Shown here: positions 46,390 to 56,515 of the stretch, piece by piece
How the letters are laid out: the number at the start of each line of letters is the position of its first letter
Numbering within the stretch: position 1 is the first letter of the stretch
Position numbers and translations under genes: made by a program
Assembly: GCA_000697355.1 (NCBI GenBank)
Contig: JNEN01000850.1
Span: forward strand, 1-64,000
DNA: 64,000 bases
Direction: 5' to 3'
Origin: Syncephalastrum monosporum B8922
Lineage: Eukaryota; Mucoromycota; Mucoromycetes; Mucorales; Syncephalastraceae
The notes under the pieces: model-generated
The model's input: the letters and a program-made list of their open reading frames with translations, nothing else
Database searches by the model: none
What the model was told of the DNA's origin: nothing

Positions 46390-48079
46390 TCACGTCATGT
46401 TCATGTACGCCTTGGCAAGGCCCATCACTTGTGATCCACAGAAACGGCCCAGGTCACCCTGCGAGGCCTCGACTTCGTCATAGTGGCGTACTCGATCGCC
46501 TCGAGCCATATCGTTCTCGGCGGCAAATCTTGCGCGGCAAATAATAAAGGGGACAGGTTCGCTGCTATGATCGCCGTACTGGACAGGGGTTGAGTGATCG
46601 CTTGCGACAATGATCGTAAACTAGGAGGTACTTAGTGGCATTATCATCACCTTGAAAAATCTCCCCTACCGTCTCTGATTCTTTTTGCTCGCGCTCATAC
46701 AGCCGCTGTACCAGATCACCGAGCATCACATCAATCTTTTCAAGAAATTCGACCTTTAGGGGTACGTTTCGGTCATGGCCTGCGTCATCGACGGCCTTGA
46801 TATGGACGAAACCAAAGTCATGCGTCGCCATCTCACGCACAGCTGCGTCCGCCTTGGCCTGGAAGTTGGTATGGTAATCACCCGTGGCACCAGGAACGTT
46901 GATAATCTCCATACCGGCGGTCATGCCCAGGCCGGCAATAATACAGGTTGGGGCAATCAGAAAGCTCTTGAAGCCATGTAGCTTTTCGACGCTGGGAATC
47001 TATGAAGGGCATATGGGTTAGCTGTCACTAACTTGCGGATTCTCTGCTACTTGCATCGATGCAACTGCCACAGCCTCGTAGCAGAACGCAGTTGGCGGGA
47101 TTTTTCCCTGCCTTGCGCCGGTCATCATTAATCGGGTGTTTGCTCAGAATGTCATAAAACACATCTGAAAGTTCGTTAATCAGCTATGAGGAGACGAGAT
47201 GAGATTCACTGCCATGGTTTTTTTCTCTCGCTTTTGGTACCTCGCTCGTCATGGCAGCTTCGCGCGTATCTTCTGTTGGATCACAGTGGACAAGAGGCAA
47301 ACTAAGTGGTAGAACGCGTGAGCAACATGACTATGATACTGTTTCGCACATACTTGTCTTTAAGCGGGTCTGTACCTGTGATGCTGTCGGTCAGACCTGG
47401 CCCACGAACGCGTACACCGCAACGATGCTCTGTTGCATATTTGACAGCAACTGTGTGGTTCGGAAACGACGGTAGTTTTCTAATACGGGCAACCGTGAGC
47501 ACGGGAGACGGCGTTCCACAAGTTGACTTACGCGCCATCCAGGGCGTCGCAGAGGGTGGGGCCCAGGCCTTCAAAATGTCGATCAGCTCGTCGCGACAGG
47601 ACAATCCCAGAGGCTTTATCGAGATACGCAAAATTGGACTAGGTTGAAGGTGAGCGAAGAAGACAAGTATAGCCGCGGGCTTTCGATTACCTTGAAGGCA
47701 ATATCACCGGGAACCATGTCGAGCCCTGCTCCCATCGTTTCAAATGCGCCGCGTCCTCGATAATACCTGTTGCAAACAGATCAGATAAGTAACAGCAGCT
47801 TAGGGTACTTACTGGCGAGGGTTGTATCCAAGGATGGACATGTGTGCTGTATCCGAACCACAAGCCAGACCAGGTTCTACCGAGTCTAGTAAGCCGTTCA
47901 GGCCGCAGGCTATCATGCGTCGCATTAGCAACCGGCAGTATCTAGGAGCAAGTGTTACCAGCCAGCCGATCGAGCCATGGCGTGTGTGCCTTCTGTAAGG
48001 GAGTCTTATGACCGAGGTCCGGAATGGCAACATCGCCAATGCCGTCAATAAGAACAAGCAGCAGCTTCTTTTGTGTCAT
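46390..48079 (-). CDS. 2,3-bisphosphoglycerate-independent phosphoglycerate mutase, archaeal (ApgM) type
   Basis: Exons on the minus strand are 48079-47959, 47909-47813, 47766-47691, 47638-47532, 47479-47354, 47301-47241, 47183-47055, 46999-46670 and 46620-46390, giving 425 aa. The alkaline-phosphatase-fold metal ligands and catalytic region are visible: LLVLIDGIGD at the N-terminus, GSDTAHMSILGYNP with the likely catalytic Ser, YYRGRGAFETMGAG, then HIKAVDDAGHD and VASDHSTPVQYGDHSSEPVPF. This matches ApgM enzymes (interconversion of 3- and 2-phosphoglycerate), not the BPGM-dependent Gpm1 type of yeast. Intron 7 uses a GC donor (GAT|GCAAGT), needed to join GGCGSCID to IPSVEKLHGF. It shares a 190-bp divergent promoter with CMC1. 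Confidence 0.92.
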
Positions 48080-48269
48080 TCGATAGTGTGGATATTTGGA
48101 GGAGAAGAAGGAGAAGAGTAGAAGACAAAAAGCTATATACACATACTATGTCTAAGGTATTAAGCGTGTGTGCGGGGGTGGAGCGGCGCTTTGACACGAA
48201 TAGAAAGAAGAGACAACCGGTTAGGGTGGCTTTTGAAGACACACCCTTCGTCTTCGACAACACCTAACC
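48080..48269. promoter_or_regulatory. Divergent promoter region of the iPGM and CMC1 genes
   Basis: Only 190 bp separate the start codons at 48079 (minus) and 48270 (plus). Both 5' UTRs and both core promoters must lie here. No consensus TATA box is obvious. Confidence 0.6.
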
Positions 48270-48694
48270 ATGGGCAAAACTGTTCAGGAAACGCTCGCCA
48301 ATCCCTTTGCTCAGCATTCTTCTGAGCTTCACGTCCTGAGCCGAGGTGAAGAAGAGGCTTGCTACAAAGACATGAAAGCACGCGCCTTGCAGCATTGTCA
48401 GCTCCCTGTCAAAGGTACACCTCTGCAATCTCTCCCCTTTTGAAGCTCACAGCGACGCCTTTAGACTTTGTGGAGTGCAGCAAAGAGCATAATGTCACTG
48501 TCATGTGGACGTGCCGCAAGAAACTGAAGGCGATGAACGCCTGTTTGAATGAGAAGTATGGAAAGAGAAGTATACGGATACATGGTACAAGTTGGCTCAA
48601 TTCTGTCGATAGGACATCACGCGAGGAGCTCGATAAGCTCAAGCTGGAGAAAATGCGTGCCAAACTTGCTCAAAAGCAGAAGGATGATGAATGA
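48270..48694 (+). CDS. CMC1: Cytochrome c oxidase assembly protein Cmc1 (twin CX9C)
   Basis: Exons 48270-48414, 48465-48555 and 48613-48694 give 105 aa. The protein carries the helical-hairpin CX9C pattern: C-QLPVKDFVE-C and C-RKKLKAMNA-C, with a CRKKL segment as in human CMC1. Such proteins are imported into the mitochondrial intermembrane space by Mia40 and help copper delivery and Cox1 stability. An extra upstream Cys (EEACYKDM) resembles other Cmc1 proteins. The C-terminus is a charged helix. It converges with the HPRT gene, 139 bp between stop codons. Confidence 0.9.
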
Positions 48695-48833
48695 GCAGCA
48701 TTTCTGCCATAAACTTATATCCATTCCTTTGTCTTCGTTTCCCCTCCTCGTCTCCTCCAACCAGCGACACGCATCATCCTCATGACGCATCTATTATTAT
48801 CATTATCATTATCATTGCACTATTATCAGTCAG

Positions 48834-49670
48834 TTACTGTACAGCGTATGCGTTCTTGCCATGTTCCTGTACCAATCGATTGATCAATATACATCTCATA
48901 AATATGAAATTGAACTTACGCTGATAACACAGATATGGTCCAAATCGCGGAAGTACTCGTTATAATCCAATGCGTAACCAACCACAAATGCGTCGGGTAT
49001 CGCAAATCCGACGTAGTCCGGGATATAGCCGTTACTTCGGGGCGTCTTTTTCACGAGTAAGCTCGTCACACGGACCGACTTGGGCTTGTACGTGTCCAGC
49101 TTCTGCAGCAGCTTGACCATGGTCTTGCCCGTATCAATGATATCTTCTACAATCAGAAGGTTCTATACATTGACGCTAAGTATACGAGGCACCCTTCCAC
49201 AATATCATACTATTACCTTGCCGGCAAAGTCCTTGCATTCCTCCTCGCTCAGGGAGACAGTGACGCCTTCCGACTTGTCGTTCTTGTAAGACTTGACGCG
49301 GATGAACTCGAGGCTCAAGGGAACACTCTGACCGTTGCTCTTGGTGAGTGCCTTGATATAGTTAACCAGATCAGCAAAGTACTGGTGGCCGCCCTTGAGG
49401 ATACAGCACACCACAAGCGGTCCGGTCGTGTCATCCACAATCAGACGCGCCAGCTTCTGGATACGGTCCTATAACACAACAAACAGATCACCTTTTGTTT
49501 ATATTACTGAAGGTGATATGGCATACTTCGTTACATACCATAATAACACCGTGGGGAATGAGAATGCTGGAGACATCTTGCTCGTAATGCTTGGGAATGA
49601 CAAAGTGATCGAGCGAGTAGTGGTTCTTCTCCGTCGTCACGTCAATCCAATCCTTGGGTTCCATAGGCAT
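48834..49670 (-). CDS. HPT1: Hypoxanthine(-guanine) phosphoribosyltransferase
   Basis: Exons on the minus strand are 49670-49539, 49468-49217, 49162-48920 and 48866-48834, giving 219 aa. It salvages hypoxanthine and guanine with PRPP. Visible motifs: the [16 protein letters not shown] loop, [12 protein letters not shown] (flexible loop with conserved Ser-Tyr), the PRPP-binding [42 protein letters not shown] near the C-terminus, and a last exon of 33 nt that encodes [10 protein letters not shown]. The length and order match eukaryotic HPRT1, unlike the shorter, more divergent yeast Hpt1; the symbol is functional rather than a sequence orthology claim. Confidence 0.94.
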
Positions 49671-51165
49671 AGTGTGAAAATAAATGGGGGGAAAAGTAGA
49701 AAACAAGGGAAAAAATCCCACATGTTTCAGGCGAAAACTTTTTTTTTGTGAGCCCGATCCTTCATGCATACACATTTAGACACCACATTTGCCCAACGTT
49801 TTTGCCAGACCATGCTCTTGTCCGTGCGTTGAAAGAAAAAGGGGGGGAAAAGGCAGCTTCACCGTTCCACCATGTATATTTCTTTCTTCCACATGGCTCT
49901 ATCTGGCAGATCTCAAGGCGTCTGTCTTCATTGAAGTCTATACCTTCATTTTCCATGGTAAGTGTATCTTTGCTGAAATCAGGCACCACGACCACGTGAC
50001 ACAAAAGTGATCTGCCTCTGTCCACTTTTGACAGCTTTTAACTCAAGACATCAATTTTTCCTTTGTGATACCATCCTTGCCAACATTGTTTAGGAACGCT
50101 GCTCGTATGAAATAGCTCCACGCAATATTGGCTTCTCCAGCCGTCTGCCTTGTGCCTTCTATTCCTGGCGATGAATGGTATTGCAAAGAGATATATACTG
50201 TACCATTAGCGTACTTATGCCCACCACACGATGCTCTTCTACCTCTTAACACAGAATAGTATATATATCCTGACCATGTATTCCACATGCGGGCGTATTC
50301 AGATAACACCTATGTTTGGCCGTACATAGGTAATCAAGGAAGCATAACTGGATTTACGGTTGCTTTACGGTTGCTTAACAACAAACATTATACATGATCA
50401 AACATATCCTATTTGCATACCATCTTAAGCAGTCCGTGTATCTCAGTACATTATTATATCTTTATTCCTATATTCCTATTTGTACGGTAAATACGTATTA
50501 CCTATTCTCCAGGATAATTATCTTATTGGATCTCTCTCTCATGACTGACACATATATATACAGTAGATAAATCGTAGACTATCACATCATAATCACTTCT
50601 GATTACCTTTCCAATACAAGACACAGTCTCACTTACTCTTTCTTGTTACCAATCTTTCACTCACTCACTCTTTCCCACTTTCAAGTCTACTGGTGCTGCG
50701 CCTTCTTGCAGATCAGGTGCTAAGAAACTCTGACTAAGCGACTTGATATGCCTATCATGGATCAATCAATCAGAATTTGAGCTTATTAGATCTCTTTTTT
50801 TTTTTTTGAAAGCGGTGTGGTGATAAAAAGCATCACTGATGAGTTAATTTGTTCGTTTATAGTATTGTGATCTTATTGATACGGCTTTCGTATTCATTAG
50901 TATATTATTGGTCCAGCTTTATTCTGATCGGACATGGGCCGACATTTCTTCTATCAATTAATAGAAGTTTAGTATCATGGAAAAAGTAAAAGGGCAATAG
51001 TGCGTTGATTCGGGGGTGAGTGGCCGCATCAAACCGAAAATGATGAGCGGGGAAATCAAAAGAGGTCGATAAAAGAAGCCCGTCACGCAAAGGAAAAAGA
51101 TGATCTTTTAAAGCAGAGTTTCAATAACCCAGTGGCGGGGGTTCGTATCTCTCTCTCTTTCCCTT
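49671..51165. other. Intergenic, 1.5 kb AT-rich
   Basis: No supported coding region on either strand. Short frames at 49748-50025 and 50043-50309 have no family similarity. Many TATA-like words occur (50200-50580) without an associated gene. Confidence 0.5.
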
Positions 51166-51946
51166 ATGCTTTTGCCACCGATAAACTTTAACAAGTGGCT
51201 CGAAGAGAACGGCCACCTGCTGCAGCCTCCTGTCAACAATTTTTTGCTACACAAGGGAAAGGACACCACCGTCATGGTGGTCGGTGGCCCTAATCGCCGC
51301 ACGGACTATCACGTCAACGAGACGGAGGTAAACGCCACACAGTCGTATCACGCAAAAAATACAGCCCCGTTCACACTGTCACCCTTGTCTGTAGGAATGG
51401 TTCTATCAAGTCAAGGGTGATTTGGTAATCAAGGTCGTGGATGAAGGAGAGTTCAAGGACTGGCACGTTCGAGAAGGTGAAATGTTTCTCCTTCCGCGTA
51501 AGTTTTATTTTCTCACAAAAAAAAAAAAAAAGATTTGTCAACAGACGAGAAGCTGACATGTACCCTTCATTTTAAGCCTGTGTTCCGCACAACCCTGTTC
51601 GTTTTGCCAACACCATTGGCATCGTTGTCGAACGAGTACGTCTGCCGCATCACATAGGTACGGTTTGAAAAAATGGGGAAATGATGAGTCATCATTGGCT
51701 CGTTTGTGTGGTTCTGTATTAGTGCGGTTGTTCCTGGGTTATCAGATTATCCGGCTGACACACTGACCTTGATCTACAATAGATGCTTTACGATGGTACT
51801 GCAGTGAATGCAAGGAGATTGTTTATGAAGAACGTTTCCATTGCACCGATCTGGGTACACAACTAAAGCCCATCATCGAGCGCTTTGAAGAAAGCATCGA
51901 CTTGCGTACATGCAAACAATGCGGCACACTCAACCACACCATATAA
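51166..51946 (+). CDS. BNA1: 3-hydroxyanthranilate 3,4-dioxygenase
   Basis: Exons 51166-51327, 51395-51497, 51577-51657 and 51783-51946 give 169 aa. This kynurenine-pathway enzyme opens the ring of 3-hydroxyanthranilate toward quinolinate and NAD. The cupin core starts at [20 protein letters not shown], and [20 protein letters not shown] supplies iron ligands His and Glu, with the third His in [14 protein letters not shown]. The C-terminal rubredoxin-like metal site is present (WYCSEC and TCKQC). The length matches fungal Bna1. The second donor in CTTCCGC|GTAAG and acceptor TTTAAG are inferred from phase. Confidence 0.96.
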
Positions 51947-52438
51947 ACTGCTGAGCGCCGCTTCTGTACCACTTGCATCATTCAGGAACGAAAAGAAAAA
52001 ACCTAACACCTTCCCCCCTCCTTCTCTACGCGCACATAACTTTTAGATATAACCCCCTCATGTCGCATTCTCATTTTGTATAGTTGCTGTTCCCCGACCC
52101 TTTCATATCCATTTAAATATTAAAGAAATATCCAGTCTCTTAAAAAACTACCCATCTTTATTACAGCGATGACTCAAAGGAAGCGACCGCAGTATCTGAG
52201 CCCATGTAAATAATCTGAATATATCTTAAAGAAGTGAGGGTGAGATTGTTACCCGCTACACCAGAACAACCAGGATAAAGACCAAGCTGGTGGCCACAAA
52301 AAAATTTTAAGAGGCGCCCGCCAAATTAAGATTTCCCGCCATTGTCCACTTCCTCATGATTCGTTTGCATCGCGTGCGTGTGTTCGCCATATATTTTCTA
52401 CAGTACAGATTATAGTATTATAAAACATGAAAATGTAT
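51947..52438. other. Intergenic between convergent genes
   Basis: 3' regions of the dioxygenase (plus) and phospholipase-like gene (minus). No further feature. Confidence 0.5.
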
Positions 52439-53888
52439 CTAGACAAGTCTAATGCGGTCCGATGCACTGGGACAAAATACTTGAGTGTCGGCATCATAGA
52501 CAAGGTCACTATCGGCCGTCTTAAAAAGCAGGTTCCACAAGGCCTAGGCACAAAAATAATGAATTCGTATGCTTCTTTTAACTTTCTGTGCTGGATATAC
52601 CTTGGCCAAAAACTGATGCGCCTTAATGTTGGGATGGTAGCCGTCGACGTTACTATTTATGGATGAGTATAGTAAGGTAACAGCACCTTTCCTTACCTAA
52701 ACACCTCTGCTGGAACCTGGCCTAAGTCAAGTTTTAGTGGCTGGTAGGTCACCGAAAAAGTGGACGACATGCTAATGTCACTGAACTTTGTGGCCATGAG
52801 TTTCAAGGAGGCATCAAACAGGGGCACATTTCGCGTGATCGTGTCAGTTTGGCCTTTTTGACAGCAAACACACTCATATTTATCTATTTGGACCGAAGCA
52901 TCCTCAAAGGGCTTGATATAGCCCGGTTTGCTGCTTGTCACTTCGTGTATCTTCTCGATATGCATCAGGCCAATCAAATTAATATGCACCTTGTCAACGT
53001 TATCTTTCAAGAGTTGCAGTCCGGCTTCCATGCGCTTTCGGTATGCCTCAAGGGAATACTCGGGCATACAGGACACGGCAAGGTCATTGTGACCAAGATA
53101 AACGTTCAACATTTTCCATTTGTCGCCTAATGGAGTGCCCCTGCCAAAATGCTTGACCAAGTAGCGGACCTGTCCTTCGAAGGCTTCGCTTGTGGCTCCT
53201 CCATAAGCGGCATTCAAATGATCTTGGTCTTCCCTACAGGCGGTAACAGGAGGATAAGCTTCCGGGCTGACGTTTCCTACACGTGAGCGATTAAGTCTTA
53301 CACTTGTTGATTATCCTGAAGGCAGAAAAACGTGTCTAAAACAAGATTACTACACGTCAAGGGGATGTATCAAGTATTATGTACCTGGACATGTCTTCAA
53401 TGGTCTTTCGCCTACAGATGGACCCACTAAACTTTGCCGAGAATAACGTTGAAGCAAATTGGGGAACGTGACCTGGTCGCTATCCTATGTGAAGACAAGA
53501 AAAGAAAAAAAGTTAGTGCATACGCACAGATCCACACTGTTTCGAGACGTACTCCTCCCATAACGAAGCTGATACCGGGATACTGCTTCAACTGATCTTT
53601 GTGTACTACAGATGTATCCACGTTACGCGCAAAGACGGCAGCCATCAAACTAATAATTACGATCAGTAACCAAAGAAAGCTGATGCCTTATGTGCATATG
53701 TACCTGTCGCCAATGCCCGCAACCACCTCAAAATCGTCTGGGCGGAGGTCATGGACGTTTGTAGCGTATTGGTCGCGGCTTGGTAAAGGCGGGCATTGGC
53801 CAATCGAAGGAGCAAAGATCTGGCTTGTTGGCGCAGCGAGGGTTGCAGTTAACGCGCTGGCGTACAAAATTAAGGCCGTATGTCTCAT
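52439..53888 (-). CDS. Secreted GDSL lipase, phospholipase B-like
   Basis: Exons on the minus strand are 53888-53704, 53649-53553, 53484-53385, 53335-53302, 53233-52697, 52652-52601 and 52543-52439, giving 369 aa. A signal peptide (residues 1-19) is followed by LRPDDFEVVAGIGDSLMAA, where the exon junction splits the catalytic-Ser GDSL motif; YPGISFVMGGDSD (second block with Gly); YLGHNDLAVSCMP (block with Asn); and DGYHPN (catalytic Asp/His). These are SGNH-hydrolase blocks I, II, III and V of PLB1-type phospholipases. Exon 4 is only 34 nt; it and its flanking splice sites were the only phase-consistent path to EDQDHLNAAYGG. Secretion and lipid substrate are inferred. Confidence 0.88.
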
Positions 53889-54389
53889 GGAGAAGAACAG
53901 TTAGAAGGTAGAAGATAGAGAGGGAGTATGCAAGAATGGATGGTTGTGGCAAAAGGCCTTCTCTTCTCCTTTATACGATGGGGACGACAGGAGGCGGATA
54001 GTTTAGGGAGACATAACGCGACGGAGTACGTCTGTGATTCCTGCATGACAACGAAATGCATGAGTTAGAGACCTCCTTTCTTCCTTTTCCCCTTGTTTCT
54101 GGTAGCTCCTGCTTTCCTGTATCTTTACTGCGTACATGTAGAATATATAACATCATCTGTAGCGGGCTGGGTCTCCAACAGACGACAAGTCGCTTCTCAC
54201 CTGAAGTTAACAGAACATAACAAAGACACAGGGAAATGAAATTAGTGCAGATAACGAGTGTGAGCTTAGCCTGGGAAATATAGCACTGTAGAGATATACC
54301 TTATCTACATAAAAAAAATATAAATTTATTCTGGGATGGGGAATTTTTTTTTTCTTTCTACTCTTTCTCGAGTTTATTTATCAGTCAAT
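53889..54389. other. Divergent intergenic region
   Basis: Promoters of the phospholipase-like gene (minus) and amidohydrolase gene (plus). T-rich tract at about 54345-54363. No gene seen. Confidence 0.5.
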
Positions 54390-55962
54390 ATGCTTTACAT
54401 TAACGCAACTATCGTCACCATGAATGGCAGGCGCGAGATTCTGACTGAGGGCGCATTGTTGGTGAAGGACACGCGCATTGCCGACATTGGCAAAACAAAG
54501 GCCCTGCGCGCAGCGCACCCCGAGGAACCTACGTACGATCTCGAGAACAAGTTGGTCATTCCTGGTCTGATTGACACCCACGTTCACCTCGCTCAAGCCA
54601 TGCTCCGTGGCTCAGGCGATGATTGCGAGCTTATCGAGTGGCTCTGCGAAAAAATCTGGGTTCTGCAAGGCCAGATGACAGCGGAAGAAGCCCGCGGCAG
54701 TGCTCGCCTCTGCATCGCTGAGATGCTCAAGTCAGGCACCACGTGCTTTGTCGAAGCTGTAAGTTTCTATTTCTCTACTATCACCCTCCCTACATCTTTT
54801 GCTTATTTCATATCCTTATTGACACTCGGAATTAACTTCAGATGTGCGCCGATCGGTATGGTTTTGATGGTATCGCCAAAGCCGTCGAAGAATCCGGTAT
54901 CCGTGGCTGTCTAGGCAAGATCGTCATGGATGTTGGCAAATATGCATCGCAGTCGTCGCTGACGATGCATCCCGGCCTGGTGGAGACTCGCGAACAAAGT
55001 TTACTTGGGGCCGTCGCCATGCATGACAAATGGCACGGCAAGGCCAACGATCGCATTCGTAAGTTACCAAGTGTACACTACACGACATACTCAGTGTAGC
55101 TATGCATAGATGTTTGGTTTGGAGCGCGCACACCCCCTGGCATAAGTGTCGATCTGCTTAAAGAGATGACAGCTATTGCACGGGACCGCAACATGCGTAT
55201 TACCATGCACTGCGCTGAAGTTGAGGCAGACAAGGTTCACTACCGGGAGAATCATGACATGACCGCCGCCGAGTTCTGTGACCATGTCGGTCTTTTGAAC
55301 GATCGCACCGTTCTGGTCCATATGGTCTGGCTTCAGGACCCAGACTTTGAGCTCTTGGCCAAGACAGGCACGCATGTCAGCCATAACCCGTCGTCCAACA
55401 GCAAGCTGGCTAGCGGCGTTGCCCCTATCCCCCGCCTTTTGAAGGCAGGTGTCAATGTCGGTCTTGGCTGCGACGGCGCACCTTGCAGCAACACCTACGG
55501 TATTACACCGTTTATATGGCAGTGCTTTCGCTGATTATAGTGTTATTAGACTTGATCCGCGAGATGAAAATGGCCGCAGTGGTGCACAAAGCCGTGTCGT
55601 GCGACCCCGTCACGATGCCGGCTGAGACCGTTTTGGAAATGGCGACCATCAACGGCGCCAAAGCGGTTGGCTTGGAGCATGAGATTGGCTCGCTGGAAAC
55701 CGGCAAAAAGGCCGATTTCGTCGTCCTCGACTTCGAAAGCAAACTGCACACCAACCCATCGCCCAATCCTATCTCGACCCTCGTGTATGCTGCTACGGGC
55801 GGCGAAGTCGAGACAGTCGTGGTCGACGGACGTCTGGTTGTTGAAAAGGGCAAACTGCTCACCATGGACGAAGAAGAAATCAAGCGCGAGGTGCGCCGCC
55901 ATGCTGACAACTTGTACGAGCGCGTTGGATTCCGTGGCAAGAGCCGTTGGCCCGTGGTCTAA
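54390..55962 (+). CDS. Amidohydrolase of the ATZ/TRZ type, closest in motifs to SAH/MTA deaminases
   Basis: Exons 54390-54758, 54842-55058, 55110-55499 and 55550-55962 give 462 aa. It is a metal-dependent (beta/alpha)8 hydrolase. Ligands: H64 and H66 in PGLIDTHVHLAQAML, His in ITMHCAE (with adjacent Glu), His in VLVHMVWL, and Asp in GLGCDGAP. The ADIGKTKALR start, RLCIAEMLKSGTTCF and the C-terminal GSLETGKKADFVVLDF plus VVVDGRLVVEKGKLL are typical of the S-adenosylhomocysteine/5'-methylthioadenosine deaminase and triazine hydrolase group. The exact substrate is open (guanine deaminase is less likely on motif spacing). It converges with the lactate permease gene. The family is mostly bacterial; introns show that it is a fungal gene. 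Confidence 0.9.
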
Positions 55963-56515
55963 AGGACATTGTGGTTGCAGTAACCCACAGAAAAAAACTG
56001 AGTAAGTCCATAACGTGCTGATTATTATTTGACATGGTGGTTGCAGGCAACCCACGTAAAAAAACTGAAGTAAGTGGTCTTTTTCCTTTCTCGAATAAAT
56101 GTATACGTATGGATTTTATTGTTATACACGTCGAAATGAGCAGTTTGTGCAATATTGCTAAGTGAATGTTATCCGGACGGTTTGCCGGGGAGTGTGAGTG
56201 GAGAGGCTTCTTAAAAACCTGGGAGAGGATGTGTTTGCGGGAGATAATTGATACTCGGTCGTGCGACTCTAGACACATGTAGATATATACATATTAATCA
56301 GCCGATTCAGTCAGATAAAGCCGTTATAAGATGCTCTGTGTAGCAGGACCCATATCAGACTGGGGTACCTTTATCTCAAACGTATACAGTGTTATATTCC
56401 AGCATGACCTGGGAAATCTTTTGTTCAGCTGCGGTAATCGAAAGACGATAATTGATGGAGAGCAGAACATTTATTTACAAGTTTATGTAGACTATGCATA
56501 CATCAGGCAACGAAT
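55963..56515. other. Intergenic between convergent genes, with a duplicated element
   Basis: Holds the imperfect tandem duplication at 55965-56075 described separately; the remainder is AT-rich. Confidence 0.55.
55965..56075 (+). repeat. Two copies of a ~43-bp element with a hairpin and A-run
   Basis: Copies at 55965-56007 and 56031-56075 share GACAT(T/G)GTGGTTGCAG, an AACCCAC segment, an A-run, ACTG and GTAAGT. Each can fold into a stem (GGTT..AACC in copy 1, GGTTGC AG GCAACC in copy 2). They begin directly after the amidohydrolase stop codon. Confidence 0.7.

Noticed and set aside
51130..51160. tRNA-like B-box (GGGTTCGTATC) before the dioxygenase gene
   Set aside because: No cloverleaf, no A-box at the proper distance and no 3' T-run; it lies in the 5' UTR of the downstream gene.
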